A stretch of DNA of 64,000 nt from JBOGOC01 sp050747525 (GTDB lineage: Bacteria; Acidobacteriota; Polarisedimenticolia; JACPZX01; DASXTC01): NCBI GenBank assembly GCA_050747525.1, contig JBOGOC010000036.1:1-64000 (forward strand). Direction: 5' to 3'. A model generated the notes under the pieces. It had not been told where the DNA came from. It saw only the letters and a list, made by a program, of their open reading frames with translations, and made no database searches. Numbering within the stretch: the stretch's first letter is position 1; every line of letters begins with the position of its first letter. This document shows positions 1 through 8,818 of the stretch, piece after piece. The translations under genes and the position numbers were made by a program.

Positions 1-1
1 G

Positions 2-658
2 CACCGCGAGGCGCCGCTGCACGAGGCGGCAGCCGCCTTCGGCCGGGGATGGCGCGCCTGCTCGGAGGGGCGGCATGCCGAGGCCGCGCGCGAGTTCCAC
101 GAGGCTGCGCGTCTGGCTCCCGCATGGGTCAACCCTCGCTATCAGCTCGGGTACGTCTGCCTGCGCATGCGCCGGTACGACGAGGCGGTGACCTGGTTCT
201 CCCGCACCGAGGAGGCCTGCCCCGGCTACTTCATGGTGCGCGAGTACCTGGGGCTGGCCCGCCGCCTGCAGGCTGGGGCGCTGCGCCCGGAGGCCTTCTT
301 CCTGTACGACCGGGCGGCCAGCGTCGAGAGCGCCGATCCCGACACCATCATCGAGCTGTGCCGGCGGGCGCTCGATCTGTCCCCGGACTTCCCTTCGGCC
401 CGCGTGGTGCTGGGGCGCGCCTATGCGCGCAAGCGCGACTACGCGCGCGCCCTGAACGAGCTGCGGCGGGCCATCGCCACCGGCCCCGATCCGGCCACCC
501 TGTGCCACGCCCTGTTCACCCGCGGCTCCATCTTCATGGAGCGGGGCATGTCGGAGCAGGCCCTGCGCGAGTTCGAGAAGGTGATCCAGATCGACGGAAG
601 TCCAGTCGCCACGCAGCATGTCATGGACCACCTTGCCTTGTCGGGATCCGTGCACTAG
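2..658 (+). CDS. TPR-repeat protein, 5' end missing
   Basis: The reading frame is open from the first bases of the window, so the N-terminus lies outside it. The 218 visible residues form a run of helix pairs with TPR spacing: small residues alternate with Y/F/L positions, for example around the segments VNPRYQLGYVCLRMRRYDEAV and ARVVLGRAYARKRDYARALNEL. TPR proteins are protein-protein interaction scaffolds; the partner cannot be deduced. The next gene follows 14 bp downstream in the same direction, so the two may be co-transcribed. Function is unknown. The fold is fairly secure, the role is not. Confidence 0.75.
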   Translation, partial: HREAPLHEAAAAFGRGWRACSEGRHAEAAREFHEAARLAPAWVNPRYQLGYVCLRMRRYDEAVTWFSRTEEACPGYFMVREYLGLARRLQAGALRPEAFFLYDRAASVESADPDTIIELCRRALDLSPDFPSARVVLGRAYARKRDYARALNELRRAIATGPDPATLCHALFTRGSIFMERGMSEQALREFEKVIQIDGSPVATQHVMDHLALSGSVH

Positions 659-672
659 GATTCACCGGTGCC

Positions 673-1215
673 ATGAGTGATCATCATCCGTTGACTGATC
701 TCCTCGAAACACTCACACAACGCAACTTCTCGAAGGTGGGCCTGCGCGAGCCCACGCTCCCTCACTACGCGGCCGGCGTCCTGCAGGACTTCATCCACGT
801 GGATCGCCTCTACAAAATCCGCAATGCCCGCGGCGAGCGGATCGAGGACGTGGGCGAGATGCTTCTGGAAAGCGACCTGAGGCACCGGGCCAGCTCGCTC
901 GAGCGCGAGCGCAGCGTGCGCAAGCACATCGGCGATTTCACCCTCTTCTTCACGGGCATGTTCCCCGAGAGCATCCGCACCCGCCGCACCTGGTGGCGCC
1001 TGGACCGCTGGCTCGACTGGATCGAGACCGGCAAGGAGTCGTACCGCATCGTGGGAGCCTTCGACATGGGCCCCTACGCCGAAGAGGCGGCCCTGTACCG
1101 CCGGCTCGCCGACTCGTTCGACTTCATGGTGGTCGGGCTCAACTTCGTGCGCGACGATCTGAAGCGCCTCAACGACAGCCGCTACGAGATAAGCCGCGAA
1201 ATCCTCGAAGGCTGA
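673..1215 (+). CDS. Hypothetical protein, 180 aa
   Basis: I do not recognise this family. The protein is soluble-looking, rich in Arg/Glu and aromatic residues, with no signal peptide or membrane segment. It contains a WWRLDRWLDWIETGKESYR segment in the middle and ends in a likely helix (FVRDDLKRLNDSRYEIS). I chose the ATG at 673 because the frame upstream reads only antisense-like Gly/Arg/Ala-rich sequence that overlaps the real TPR gene. No clear Shine-Dalgarno is visible before it. It starts 14 bp after the TPR gene and is probably in the same transcript. Confidence 0.65.
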   Translation: MSDHHPLTDLLETLTQRNFSKVGLREPTLPHYAAGVLQDFIHVDRLYKIRNARGERIEDVGEMLLESDLRHRASSLERERSVRKHIGDFTLFFTGMFPESIRTRRTWWRLDRWLDWIETGKESYRIVGAFDMGPYAEEAALYRRLADSFDFMVVGLNFVRDDLKRLNDSRYEISREILEG

Positions 1216-1368
1216 GTCGATCCCAGGCCACGGATATGCCCGGTCCGACGGTCGTCCTCGCGAGTGCCCCGGAAACGTCCGGTTGCCCCGGCGAGATCCT
1301 GTCACCATAATTCATTGACCGGCCCCCTCATCCGAAGGGGGCGGCTGTCGCAAGTGACTGGAGGCACA

Positions 1369-2277
1369 GTGGATACGGGGGGCCTACTGGTGGGCACCGC
1401 GGGCTGGTCCTTCCCTGACTGGGAAGGGGTGGTCTACCCCCGGGGGGCCGGCCGGTCCGGCAAGGCGCTCGGCCTGATGGCCCGGACCTTCGACGTCATG
1501 GAGATCAACGTCTCCTTCTACCGCCCCATCCTGTCCTCCATGGCCCGCTCCTGGCTCGACGCGGTGGCGGCCTTCCCCGCCTTCCGCTTCACGGCCAAGC
1601 TGTGGCGGGGGTTCACTCACGAGCGCGAAGAGACGCACGAGCCCGAGCGCGCCGCCTGGCTGGAGGGGATCGCGCCCTTGCGCGAAGCGGCCAGGCTGGG
1701 GGCCGTGCTCGCCCAGTTCCCCATCTCCTTCCGCAACACCGCCCCGTCGCGGGCGTACCTGGAGTCGCTGCTCGATCGCTTCGCGGAGCTGCCTCTGGTG
1801 GTCGAGCTGCGCCACGTCTCCTGGATGACCGACGAGGTGATCGCCATGCTCACCGCGCGGCAGGTGGGCTGGTGCAACGTGGATCAGCCCCTGCTCGGCG
1901 ACGCCGTTCCTCCGTCCACCATGGTCACCTCGCCGGTGGCCTATGTGCGCCTGCACGGGCGCAACCGCACGGAGTGGTTCCGCAAGGATGCCGGGCGCGA
2001 TGCGCGCTACGACTACCTCTACAGCGAGGAGGAGATCGATGAGTGGGCCCTGAGGATCGGGCTGATGAGGCAGCGCGCCCCCGGCGCCGTCACGTTCATC
2101 ATCGCCAACAACCACTACCGGGGCCAGGCCGCCGTCAACGCCCTCGAGCTGAAGAGCGCGCTCACCGGCGGCCCGGTGGAGGTGCCCGATCTGCTGCTGT
2201 CCGCCTACCCCCGCCTCGCCCGTGTGAGCGCGCGATCCGGCCGGGCTCCCGGCGGCCAGGCCCCGCTGCCCCTATGA
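1369..2277 (+). CDS. DUF72 domain-containing protein
   Basis: The 302-residue protein begins with the DUF72 hallmark LLVGTAGWSFPDWEGVVYP, followed by NVSFYRP, FRFTAKLWRGFTHE, LAQFPISFRN and VVELRHVSWM, and later YVRLHGRN and FIIANNHYRGQAAVNAL. These are the conserved blocks of this TIM-barrel-like family (YecE-type), whose biochemical function is still not settled. I chose the GTG at 1369 because GGAGG sits 4 bp upstream; an upstream GTG at 1354 and an open frame to 1264 lack such a site. The last codon overlaps the start of the kinase gene (ATGA), so the two are translationally coupled. Confidence 0.85.
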   Translation: MDTGGLLVGTAGWSFPDWEGVVYPRGAGRSGKALGLMARTFDVMEINVSFYRPILSSMARSWLDAVAAFPAFRFTAKLWRGFTHEREETHEPERAAWLEGIAPLREAARLGAVLAQFPISFRNTAPSRAYLESLLDRFAELPLVVELRHVSWMTDEVIAMLTARQVGWCNVDQPLLGDAVPPSTMVTSPVAYVRLHGRNRTEWFRKDAGRDARYDYLYSEEEIDEWALRIGLMRQRAPGAVTFIIANNHYRGQAAVNALELKSALTGGPVEVPDLLLSAYPRLARVSARSGRAPGGQAPLPL

Positions 2278-5200
2278 AGGACCTGCTGCGCGAAGCGCGC
2301 AAGGCGGCCCGCCAGGGAGACTTCTCCCGCGCGGGAGACCTCTGCGACATGGCCGGGCATCCGCTCGACGCCATCGCCTACTACGTGCAGGGACGCCACT
2401 ACCTGCTGGCCGGCCAGGTGGCTTCGCGCATCGGCGAGTACGCCCAGGCGGCCGGGTACTTCAGCAACGGAGGCGACGACATCCAGGCCGCGGAGATGTA
2501 CATCCGTGCGGGTCAGCGCAAGAAGGCGACCCTGATGTACGAACGATCGGGACAGTATCAGAAGGCCGCCGAGATCGAAGAGAAAGAGAACAACATCCAG
2601 GGCGCGGCGGCCTACTACGAGATGGCGGGGCAGACCGAGAAGGCGGCCTACCTGTTCGCCCAGTCCGGCGACAGCGTCCGCGCGGCCGCTCTGTACGAGA
2701 AGATGATGTCCGGCTCGGGCGTGGCGGCGGCCGACTCGGGCTCGTACAACTTCGACGACAGCCGCAGGCGCAGGGCGCGGCATGCCCGCTTCGCCGGCAT
2801 CCTCTACTTCAAGGTGGGTCAGTTCACGCGCGCCGGCCCCCTGCTGGAGGAGGCGGGCCTCTTCGATCAGGCGGTGCAGGCCTACCGCAAGGCGGGGCGC
2901 GCCGAGGCCGCGGCCTCCCTCCTGATCAAGCTGGAGAACTACGCCGAGGCGCTCAAGCTGGTGGAGGAGGAGCCCGCGGCGCGCATCGAGCCGCGCCTGC
3001 TGGGAGAGCTGTACCTCCGATCGGGGCGCTTCGACAAGGCGGCCGAAGTGTTCCTGGCACAGGGGCTGAACTTCAAGGCCGCCGAGTGCTTCGAGAGCGG
3101 AGGCGATCTGGCCCGCGCGGCGTCCCTGTTCGCGGCCGAGGGAGAGCTGGTGCGCGCGGCCGACCTGTACTCAGGGATCGGGTGCCACCAGGAGGCCGCC
3201 GAAGCCTACGAGAAGATGAACGAGCTGGTCAACGCCGGCCGCTCCTACGAGCGCGCCGGAATGCACGACGACGCCGTGCGCGTCTACCTGACGGGAAACC
3301 GGGCGCTCGAGGCCGTGCGCGTGCAGATCGAGCAGGGCGACAAGAGCCACGCCATCCGGGTGCTCCAGAGAGTGCCGCGCGACGACGCCGAGTACGGCGG
3401 CGCGTGCTTCGCCCTGGGAAAGCTCTTCAGCGAGCAGGGGCTCTTCTCCCCGGCGGCCGAGAAGTTCGAGCTGGCCATGAAGGGGGCGCGCAATCAGACC
3501 GAGCAGATCAAGAGCCTCTATCACCTGGCCCTGACCTACGAGCAGATGGGCCGCGTGGACGAGGCCTGCCGGCTGTACGAGAAAGTGCTCTCGGTGGACT
3601 ATCACCACGCCGACGTGGCCGACCGCCTGCGCACGCTGGCGCTTCAGCTTGGTTCCTCGGGAAACACCAGCCGCTCGCAACGGGCCGCCCGCGGGGCGGA
3701 GCCGGCCCAGGCCGACGCGCCCCAGTCGGCGGCCAACATCAGCGGACGGCTGGAGACCACGCGCCAGCTGGGACGCGGCCGTTACGCCGTCGTGGTCGAA
3801 GCCTACGATCGCATCCTGCAGAAGAAGGTGGCCGCCAAGAAGTACCCGCCCCCCGCCTCCGACGCCCCGGACATGATCGGCCGCTTCCTGCGGGAAGCGC
3901 AGCGCGCCTCCGACCTGAGCCACCCCAACCACGTGAGGGTCTACGGGACGGGAGAGGATCGCCAGGGACGCTACATCATCGAGGAGCTGGTGGAAGGGCG
4001 CACGCTGCGCGAGATGATGGACGAGAAGATCCGCCTGGAGCCCGCCCGCGTGATCGAGATCGCCGCACAGATCTGCGACCTGCTGCGCCACGCCCATGCG
4101 AAGGAGCTGCTGCACCGCGACCTGCGACCCGAGAACATCTTCCTGGTGGGGCAGGACCAGGTGAAAGTCTCCGACTTCGGCCTGAAGGCCCGCATGAGCG
4201 ACCCCTCGGCCACCGAAGGTCGCTCGGTCTGCTACCTCTCGCCCGAGGCGCTCAAGGGAGAGCGGGTGGACGAACGCTCGGACATCTACGGGCTGGGGAT
4301 CATCCTGTACGAGATGCTCATGGGCGAGCCCCCCTTCCCCGCGGACACGGCCGCCTTCGATCATCTGAACCTGCCGCCCCCGTTCCCGGTCAAGGTGGAC
4401 CGCATCCTCCCCGCCTTCCTGCGTAAGATCATCGTGCGGTGCCTGGAGAAGGACCGCACGCGCCGCTTCCGATCGGCCGCGCAGGTGCTCGACGAGCTGA
4501 AGGCCTCGGGGATCGTCCCCGGACTGGTGATCGCCGAACGCTACGAGATCGTGCGCGAGATCGGCGTGGGCGGGATGGGGCGCATCTATCAGGCGCTGGA
4601 CCGCGAGCTGGACGAGCCGGTGGCGCTCAAGGTGCTGCGCTCCGGCGACGCGGAAGGGCGGCAGACGGAACGCTTCCTGCGCGAGATCAAGATGACCCGC
4701 AGCATCTCCCATCCCAACGTGGTGAAGGTGTACGACCTGGGCACCTGGAAGGAGCACCGCTACATCACCATGGAGTACATCGACGGCGTGAACCTGGAGC
4801 AGTGGGTGCGGCTGCGGCCGCGGCTCGACGTCGGCGAGGCGGTGCGGCTGATCGCCTCCGTGGCGCGCGGCATCGAATCGGCGCACACCCTGGGGATCAT
4901 CCACCGCGACATCAAGCCCCAGAACATCCTGCTCAAGGAGGGGCGCATTCCCAAGATCCTCGACTTCGGCATCGCCCGGGGATCCTCGGAGACCGACATG
5001 ACCACCGCCGGCTTCGTCATGGGATCGCCCAAGTACATGTCACCCGAGCAGGTGCAGGATCTGCCGCTGGACGCCCGCACCGACATCTACTCGCTGGGCG
5101 TGGTGATGTACTTCGTCTTCACGGGACGCGAGCCGTTCCTGGGAGACACGCCGAGCGCGATTGCCTACCGCCACATTGGCGAAGCCCCGCGCCCCCCGCG

Positions 5201-5357
5201 CGAGATCAGCACCATCGTGCCGCCGTGGCTCAACGACCTCATCCTGACGGCCATGGCCAAGGAGCCCGCCCAGCGCTTCGCCACCATGGGCGAGCTGGCC
5301 ACCGCCCTGGAGGCGGGCCTGGCCGCCTCCCCGGTCACCGCTGCCGCCACGAACTAG
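2274..5357 (+). CDS. TPR protein with two tandem Ser/Thr kinase domains
   Basis: This 1027-residue protein has no signal peptide or membrane span and is predicted cytoplasmic. Residues ~1-460 are TPR/Sel1-like helical repeats. Kinase domain 1 (~490-745) has a glycine loop (GRGRYAVV), Lys in AAKKY, HRDLRPEN near residue 614, DFG near 634 and a short activation segment ending SPE. Kinase domain 2 (~752-1010) has GVGGMGRIY, ALK, HRDIKPQN near 877, DFG near 897 and SPE. Both keep the catalytic residues; domain 1 has Arg in place of the usual Lys of the catalytic loop. The start overlaps the DUF72 stop by 4 bp. Most bacterial Hanks-type kinases carry one kinase domain and are often membrane-anchored, so two in one soluble chain is unusual. 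Substrates are unknown. Confidence 0.88.
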   Translation: MKDLLREARKAARQGDFSRAGDLCDMAGHPLDAIAYYVQGRHYLLAGQVASRIGEYAQAAGYFSNGGDDIQAAEMYIRAGQRKKATLMYERSGQYQKAAEIEEKENNIQGAAAYYEMAGQTEKAAYLFAQSGDSVRAAALYEKMMSGSGVAAADSGSYNFDDSRRRRARHARFAGILYFKVGQFTRAGPLLEEAGLFDQAVQAYRKAGRAEAAASLLIKLENYAEALKLVEEEPAARIEPRLLGELYLRSGRFDKAAEVFLAQGLNFKAAECFESGGDLARAASLFAAEGELVRAADLYSGIGCHQEAAEAYEKMNELVNAGRSYERAGMHDDAVRVYLTGNRALEAVRVQIEQGDKSHAIRVLQRVPRDDAEYGGACFALGKLFSEQGLFSPAAEKFELAMKGARNQTEQIKSLYHLALTYEQMGRVDEACRLYEKVLSVDYHHADVADRLRTLALQLGSSGNTSRSQRAARGAEPAQADAPQSAANISGRLETTRQLGRGRYAVVVEAYDRILQKKVAAKKYPPPASDAPDMIGRFLREAQRASDLSHPNHVRVYGTGEDRQGRYIIEELVEGRTLREMMDEKIRLEPARVIEIAAQICDLLRHAHAKELLHRDLRPENIFLVGQDQVKVSDFGLKARMSDPSATEGRSVCYLSPEALKGERVDERSDIYGLGIILYEMLMGEPPFPADTAAFDHLNLPPPFPVKVDRILPAFLRKIIVRCLEKDRTRRFRSAAQVLDELKASGIVPGLVIAERYEIVREIGVGGMGRIYQALDRELDEPVALKVLRSGDAEGRQTERFLREIKMTRSISHPNVVKVYDLGTWKEHRYITMEYIDGVNLEQWVRLRPRLDVGEAVRLIASVARGIESAHTLGIIHRDIKPQNILLKEGRIPKILDFGIARGSSETDMTTAGFVMGSPKYMSPEQVQDLPLDARTDIYSLGVVMYFVFTGREPFLGDTPSAIAYRHIGEAPRPPREISTIVPPWLNDLILTAMAKEPAQRFATMGELATALEAGLAASPVTAAATN

Positions 5358-5488
5358 TACCGGATTTCCGCCCGTACGACCCCGATCAGGTGCTGCTGAT
5401 GCCGCCGCCCGCGGCTTCCGTCAGTTCCCCACACGGAAACACCACGCGAGAATGGCTGGGGTGGTTCTGGGGGGACGGACCTTGCTGA
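5357..5488 (+). pseudogene. Transposase N-terminal remnant (IS1182/IS4-like)
   Basis: In the frame that runs through the kinase stop, the sequence reads VPDFRPYDPDQVLLMPP and then becomes unrelated, ending at a TGA at 5486-5488. The block F-R-P-Y-D-P-D-Q-x-L-L-x-P-P is the characteristic start of IS1182/IS4-type DDE transposases, which normally continue with a WLPEDHLA-like motif. Here that continuation and the whole catalytic core are absent. No terminal inverted repeats are visible. I read this as the 5' relic of a decayed insertion sequence. The match is short, so confidence is moderate. Confidence 0.5.
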
Positions 5489-5628
5489 CCGGCGAGCCGA
5501 CCTGGACCAGCCTCATCCTGGAGGTCCTCTCAGGGGCCGGCGTCTACACGCTGTTGACCATCGCCCTCGATTCGGTGCTCAACGGTGGGCTCGTTTCCTC
5601 CCTGCGCTCGGCGCTCAAGATGGCTTAG
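5452..5628 (+). pseudogene. Possible flippase C-terminal remnant, 58 codons
   Basis: The frame from ATG 5452 encodes 58 residues with a hydrophobic stretch (SLILEVLSGAGVYTLLTIALD) followed by NGGLVSSLRSALKMA. The pattern LIL-GA-Y-LD-GG-SLR resembles the last membrane helix and tail of Wzx-type flippases, including the intact flippase at 41228-42697, which ends LILLIGTGAAAYL...LDRWSGG...LTSLRR. It lies directly after a transposase fragment. I therefore interpret it as the 3' relic of a polysaccharide flippase gene and not as a functional small protein, but a genuine one-helix membrane peptide cannot be excluded. Confidence 0.35.
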
Positions 5629-5641
5629 CGAGGACGACTGT

Positions 5642-5664
5642 CGGACGGGCTGACCAGCCCTCCG
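5642..5664 (+). terminator. Possible terminator hairpin before the GT87 gene
   Basis: CGGACGGGCT and AGCCCTCCG pair with one bulged base around a 4-nt GACC loop, just after the flippase remnant. The following sequence (TGATATCTTG) is only mildly T-rich, so termination strength is uncertain. Confidence 0.3.
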
Positions 5665-5679
5665 TGATATCTTGCGCCG

Positions 5680-7134
5680 ATGCGCGCCGTGGCCGCCCTC
5701 TCTCTCGGTATCGCCTGCGGGATCTTCGCCCTGGTGGCGGGCATGGGGCTCACCGGCTCGTGGCTCGCGGCCGGGCTCCTGGGCGCCGCGGCGGCAGGGG
5801 GGATGGCGCTGTGGATGCACCGGCGCCCTTTCGTCCCCCTCGATGAGACCGCCTGCACGCGGCCCCTCCTCGCCGTGTCGGCGGCCATCACTCTGGTCGC
5901 GCTGGTCCTGCTCGCCCGGCTCGCCGTCTTCATGATGGATCCGTCCCGGGTCGCGTTCGCCCACATCCCCACGAGCCGCTGGGAGGTCGAGCATTCCTGC
6001 CTGACCGCCTATTACGTTGCCGCTGGCGCGGCCACCACGAGACCCGACATCTACGACGACACGCTGTACTCGGTGCCGGGCGTGGACCCGGGCAAACCCC
6101 GCGAAGCCTTGAGAATGGGCCCCTTCAGGATCGACGTGTTCGAGTACCCGCCTCCGTTCCTCCTGCTCCCCCGCGCGCTGATGCGGATCACCCCCGACTT
6201 CACGAGCCTGAGGATGCTGTGGTTCGGACTGAGCGGGTTCGTGATCCTGGGAGGGATGCTGGCCGTCGCGCGCTGGCTCGGCCCGGCCGCCGGCACGCGC
6301 GCCCTGCTCCTTTCGCCGCTGGTCTGGATGGCCCTGCCGACGATCGGGACTCTGCAGAAAGGCAACATCCAGCTGATGGTGATCGCGGCTTCGATCCTGG
6401 CGATGATGCTGTTCGAGCGGGGCCACGCGGCCCCGGGAGGCACCCTGCTGGCCTTCGTGACCGTGAGCAAGCTCTACCCCGGCCTGCTGGTCATCTACCT
6501 GCTGGCGCGCCGCCGGTGGGCCGCCGTGGGATGGACCGCCGCGATGGGGATGGTCTTCGCCGCCGTGACCGTGGCGGACATCGGGTGGGCCCCCTACGGG
6601 CAGTTCCTCGATCACCTGCCCGGGCTGCTCAGCGGAGAGGCCTTCCCGGCGTTCCGCAACCCCGCCGGCAGAGCCATCAACCTCTCGATCCCGGGCCTGG
6701 TTTTCAAGGTGGGGCTGTTCGGGGTCCCCGGCATGTCCTTCCCGGCGGCCAAGGCGCTCGGATGGATCTACACGATGGTGGCGGTGGCGGCCGTCTGGTA
6801 CGCGGGGCGCCGGGCCGGCGTCGTGAAGGCCCTGCCCATGGTGTGGATGTCGATCCTTATCCTGGCCACCCTGCGCAGCCCCTTCCTTCCTCAGGCCTAC
6901 GGGATCTTCCCGCCCCTCTGGCTCCTGACGCTGCTGGCCGCCACGATAGCCCCCACCATTCGAACCCTCTCCTTCATGCTGCTGGCCTGGGTGGCCCTGG
7001 TCATCGAATTTCCCGTCGACTGGCCGATGGACCCCAGGGTCCGCGCGCTGATCAGCGTCATGCCTCAGACGGTCACCATCGCGCTCGCCGTGCTGGGACT
7101 GCGGCGAGCCATTCCCGAAGGGACGGCACCATGA
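5680..7134 (+). CDS. GT87-type (DUF2029) membrane glycosyltransferase
   Basis: This 484-residue polytopic membrane protein has roughly ten hydrophobic segments. After the first two helices there is a large extracytoplasmic loop (about residues 90-170) containing DIYDDTLYSV and the block FEYPPPFLLLP. That arrangement is typical of GT-C fold, polyprenyl-phosphate-sugar-dependent mannosyltransferase-like proteins of family GT87. An acidic residue in the first loop is the usual catalytic position. The acceptor is unknown. The stop overlaps the next gene start (ATGA at 7131). It lies far from the main polysaccharide locus. Confidence 0.75.
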   Translation: MRAVAALSLGIACGIFALVAGMGLTGSWLAAGLLGAAAAGGMALWMHRRPFVPLDETACTRPLLAVSAAITLVALVLLARLAVFMMDPSRVAFAHIPTSRWEVEHSCLTAYYVAAGAATTRPDIYDDTLYSVPGVDPGKPREALRMGPFRIDVFEYPPPFLLLPRALMRITPDFTSLRMLWFGLSGFVILGGMLAVARWLGPAAGTRALLLSPLVWMALPTIGTLQKGNIQLMVIAASILAMMLFERGHAAPGGTLLAFVTVSKLYPGLLVIYLLARRRWAAVGWTAAMGMVFAAVTVADIGWAPYGQFLDHLPGLLSGEAFPAFRNPAGRAINLSIPGLVFKVGLFGVPGMSFPAAKALGWIYTMVAVAAVWYAGRRAGVVKALPMVWMSILILATLRSPFLPQAYGIFPPLWLLTLLAATIAPTIRTLSFMLLAWVALVIEFPVDWPMDPRVRALISVMPQTVTIALAVLGLRRAIPEGTAP

Positions 7135-7532
7135 TCACCGGGGCATGTCTGTGCGGCGGAGTCCGCTACGAGGTGCATGGAGAGTTCCTGCGCGCCGGCC
7201 ACTGCCACTGCTCGCGATGCCGGCGGCACTCGGGGGCGGCCGTCTGCACCCAGGGGCGCGTGCTCAAGGAGGACTTCCGCCTGATCGCGGGCCAGGATCT
7301 GATCCGTGTCTACCGTCCCGGCGGGGGCGCGGTGAAGGCCTTCTGCTCCGTCTGCGGATCGAGCCTGTTCGGCGGCACGTGGCCCGATGGCGACGAAGTG
7401 TCGATACGTCTGGGCTCGGTGGACGGCGACCCGGGGATCCGGCCCCAGTACCACACGTTCGTCGGATCGCGGGCCGTCTGGGACGAGATCACCGACGATC
7501 TCCCCCGATACGACGGGCCGAAGAACGACTAG
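7131..7532 (+). CDS. GFA family zinc-binding protein
   Basis: The 133-residue protein has the Cys pattern of the GFA (glutathione-dependent formaldehyde-activating-like) fold: CLCGGVRYE at the N-terminus, GHCHCSRCRRHSG around residues 24-36 and FCSVCGSSLF near 66. These ligands bind two zinc ions. Most members are not proven formaldehyde enzymes, so no specific reaction is assigned. The start codon overlaps the GT87 stop by 4 bp, indicating co-translation, although the pairing suggests no shared pathway. Confidence 0.85.
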   Translation: MITGACLCGGVRYEVHGEFLRAGHCHCSRCRRHSGAAVCTQGRVLKEDFRLIAGQDLIRVYRPGGGAVKAFCSVCGSSLFGGTWPDGDEVSIRLGSVDGDPGIRPQYHTFVGSRAVWDEITDDLPRYDGPKND

Positions 7533-7538
7533 CCGGGC

Positions 7539-7976
7539 CTATTTCGCGAAGGCCTGCTCGATGAACGCGAGCAGGAAGGCCTCCAGGGCGGCCTCGATGG
7601 ACACGTCGTCCATGCGATCCCCCGTGAGCTGGACCGGATTGCAGGGACCCTCTTCCTGGTATCTCCTGTAGGGCCCCACCAGCATGATCTCCTGGCGGTC
7701 CTTGGAGACGACAATGCCTTCGTAACGGCCTCGGCGCAGCGTGAACTGGAACGCGCGGACGCTCTTGTCGTCGGGCTCCACCGCCCCGATCTCGACGAGC
7801 GCCCCCAGGTGGGCCGCCCCCTCGCCCGCTGCCGCCTCGTGAAACCGCTTCACGAGATCCTCCATCCGCTCCCGCATCCATGTGGCCCGCCGGTGCGCGG
7901 CATCGCGCGCCGGCCCGCGGCCGGCCTCGCGCCGGGCCAGCTCGCGCGCGATTCGCTCGAGATCGGCGGGGCTCAT
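7539..7976 (-). CDS. Hypothetical protein downstream of bamD, 145 aa
   Basis: I do not recognise a named family. The N-terminal half is helical and charged (ERIARELARREAGRG, MRERMEDLVKRFHEAA). The C-terminal half has alternating strands (GALVEIGAVEPDD, AFQFTLRRGRYEGIVVSKDRQEIMLVGPYRRYQEEGPCNP) ending in a hydrophobic helix, with no signal peptide. The start was set at ATG 7976, which overlaps the bamD stop by 4 bp; the longer open frame upstream is only the antisense shadow within bamD. It is the last gene of a minus-strand unit that runs from the Glu-tRNA synthetase side through bamD. Confidence 0.65.
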   Translation of the reverse strand: MSPADLERIARELARREAGRGPARDAAHRRATWMRERMEDLVKRFHEAAAGEGAAHLGALVEIGAVEPDDKSVRAFQFTLRRGRYEGIVVSKDRQEIMLVGPYRRYQEEGPCNPVQLTGDRMDDVSIEAALEAFLLAFIEQAFAK

Positions 7977-8818
7977 GGCGCCGGCCAGGGCTGGGGCGAG
8001 GAAAGTGGCGACGCCGGCTCTCCCTCGGCCCTTGCCGTCAGCAGCTGGCGCGCGGCCTCGGCGTGCCGGCTGTCGGGATACTCGCTGACCAGCTTCTCGA
8101 GGTAGAGGCGCCCTTCGTCGGCGCGGTTCATGGCCAGCAGCGACTGCCCCATCAGCAGATAGATGCGGTCGCGCCGCGAGTACCGGGGGAAGTCTTCGAG
8201 CACGTCCTTGAAGCGGTCGACGGCCCCGGTGAAGGAGCGCCGCCTGAAGTAGAAGTACCCGATGCGGAACTCGTGCTCGGCCAGCAGCTCGCGCGCCTCG
8301 TCGGCCTTCTGCGTCGCCGGATCGATGAAGGTGCTGCCGGGATACAGGTTCTCCACCTTGGACAGCTCGTTCAGGGCCTTGAGCGTCTGCGCCTGATCCC
8401 GATCCGGGGAGAGGGCCTGCTTCAGATGGCACAGACCCAGCTGGTATTGCACGTAGTCGGCCCGCTCGTGGTTCGGGTAGAAGGTCAGGAAATTGTTGTA
8501 GCGGCTGAGCGCCTCGGCCAGGTTGATCAGGCCGCCATCTAAAAAGTAGGCGTCCGCCAGCGCCAGGTGGATCTGTGTGGTCAGGGCGGGCGTGATGTCG
8601 GATCGTCCCAGCGCGGCCTGCAGGGTGTCGCGCGCGCGCGAGTATTTCTTCTTCTGTATCTGCTCCTGGGCCACGGCGTACACCTGGGCGGCTCCCATGC
8701 CGGCGAACTTGTCCTTCGCGGGCTTCGACTTCTTGCCGGCGCATCCGCCCGACAGGCAGGCGATCGCCACGAGCAGCGCGAGGGCCACCGCCCGCACCGA
8801 CAGGCTCCCGGCGGTCAT
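7973..8818 (-). CDS. bamD: BamD-like outer-membrane assembly lipoprotein
   Basis: The 281-residue protein has a lipoprotein signal ending in a lipobox at LSGGC (Cys26). It is followed by TPR-like repeats: AAQVYAVAQEQIQKKKYSRARDTLQ, ALADAYFLDGGLINLAEALSRYNNFLTFYPNHERADYVQYQLGLCHL, and FRIGYFYFRRRSFTGAVDRFKDVLEDFPRY. The YPNHERADY/YFYFRRR signatures match BamD (YfiO), the essential lipoprotein partner of BamA in folding outer-membrane beta-barrels in the periplasm. Its length is near the usual 245-280 residues. Starts and stops overlap its neighbours on both sides by 4 bp, so the unit is tightly coupled. Confidence 0.88.
   Translation of the reverse strand: MTAGSLSVRAVALALLVAIACLSGGCAGKKSKPAKDKFAGMGAAQVYAVAQEQIQKKKYSRARDTLQAALGRSDITPALTTQIHLALADAYFLDGGLINLAEALSRYNNFLTFYPNHERADYVQYQLGLCHLKQALSPDRDQAQTLKALNELSKVENLYPGSTFIDPATQKADEARELLAEHEFRIGYFYFRRRSFTGAVDRFKDVLEDFPRYSRRDRIYLLMGQSLLAMNRADEGRLYLEKLVSEYPDSRHAEAARQLLTARAEGEPASPLSSPQPWPAP

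Noticed and set aside
49..672. Long open frame overlapping the TPR gene and reading into the 180-aa protein
   Set aside because: The upstream part is Gly/Arg/Pro-rich with no fold, and overlaps a clear TPR frame; only the part from ATG 673 looks like protein.
3171..4904. 577-codon minus-strand frame inside the kinase gene
   Set aside because: Antisense shadow typical of high-GC DNA: His/Val/Leu/Gln-rich, no family motif, fully inside a gene with intact kinase domains.
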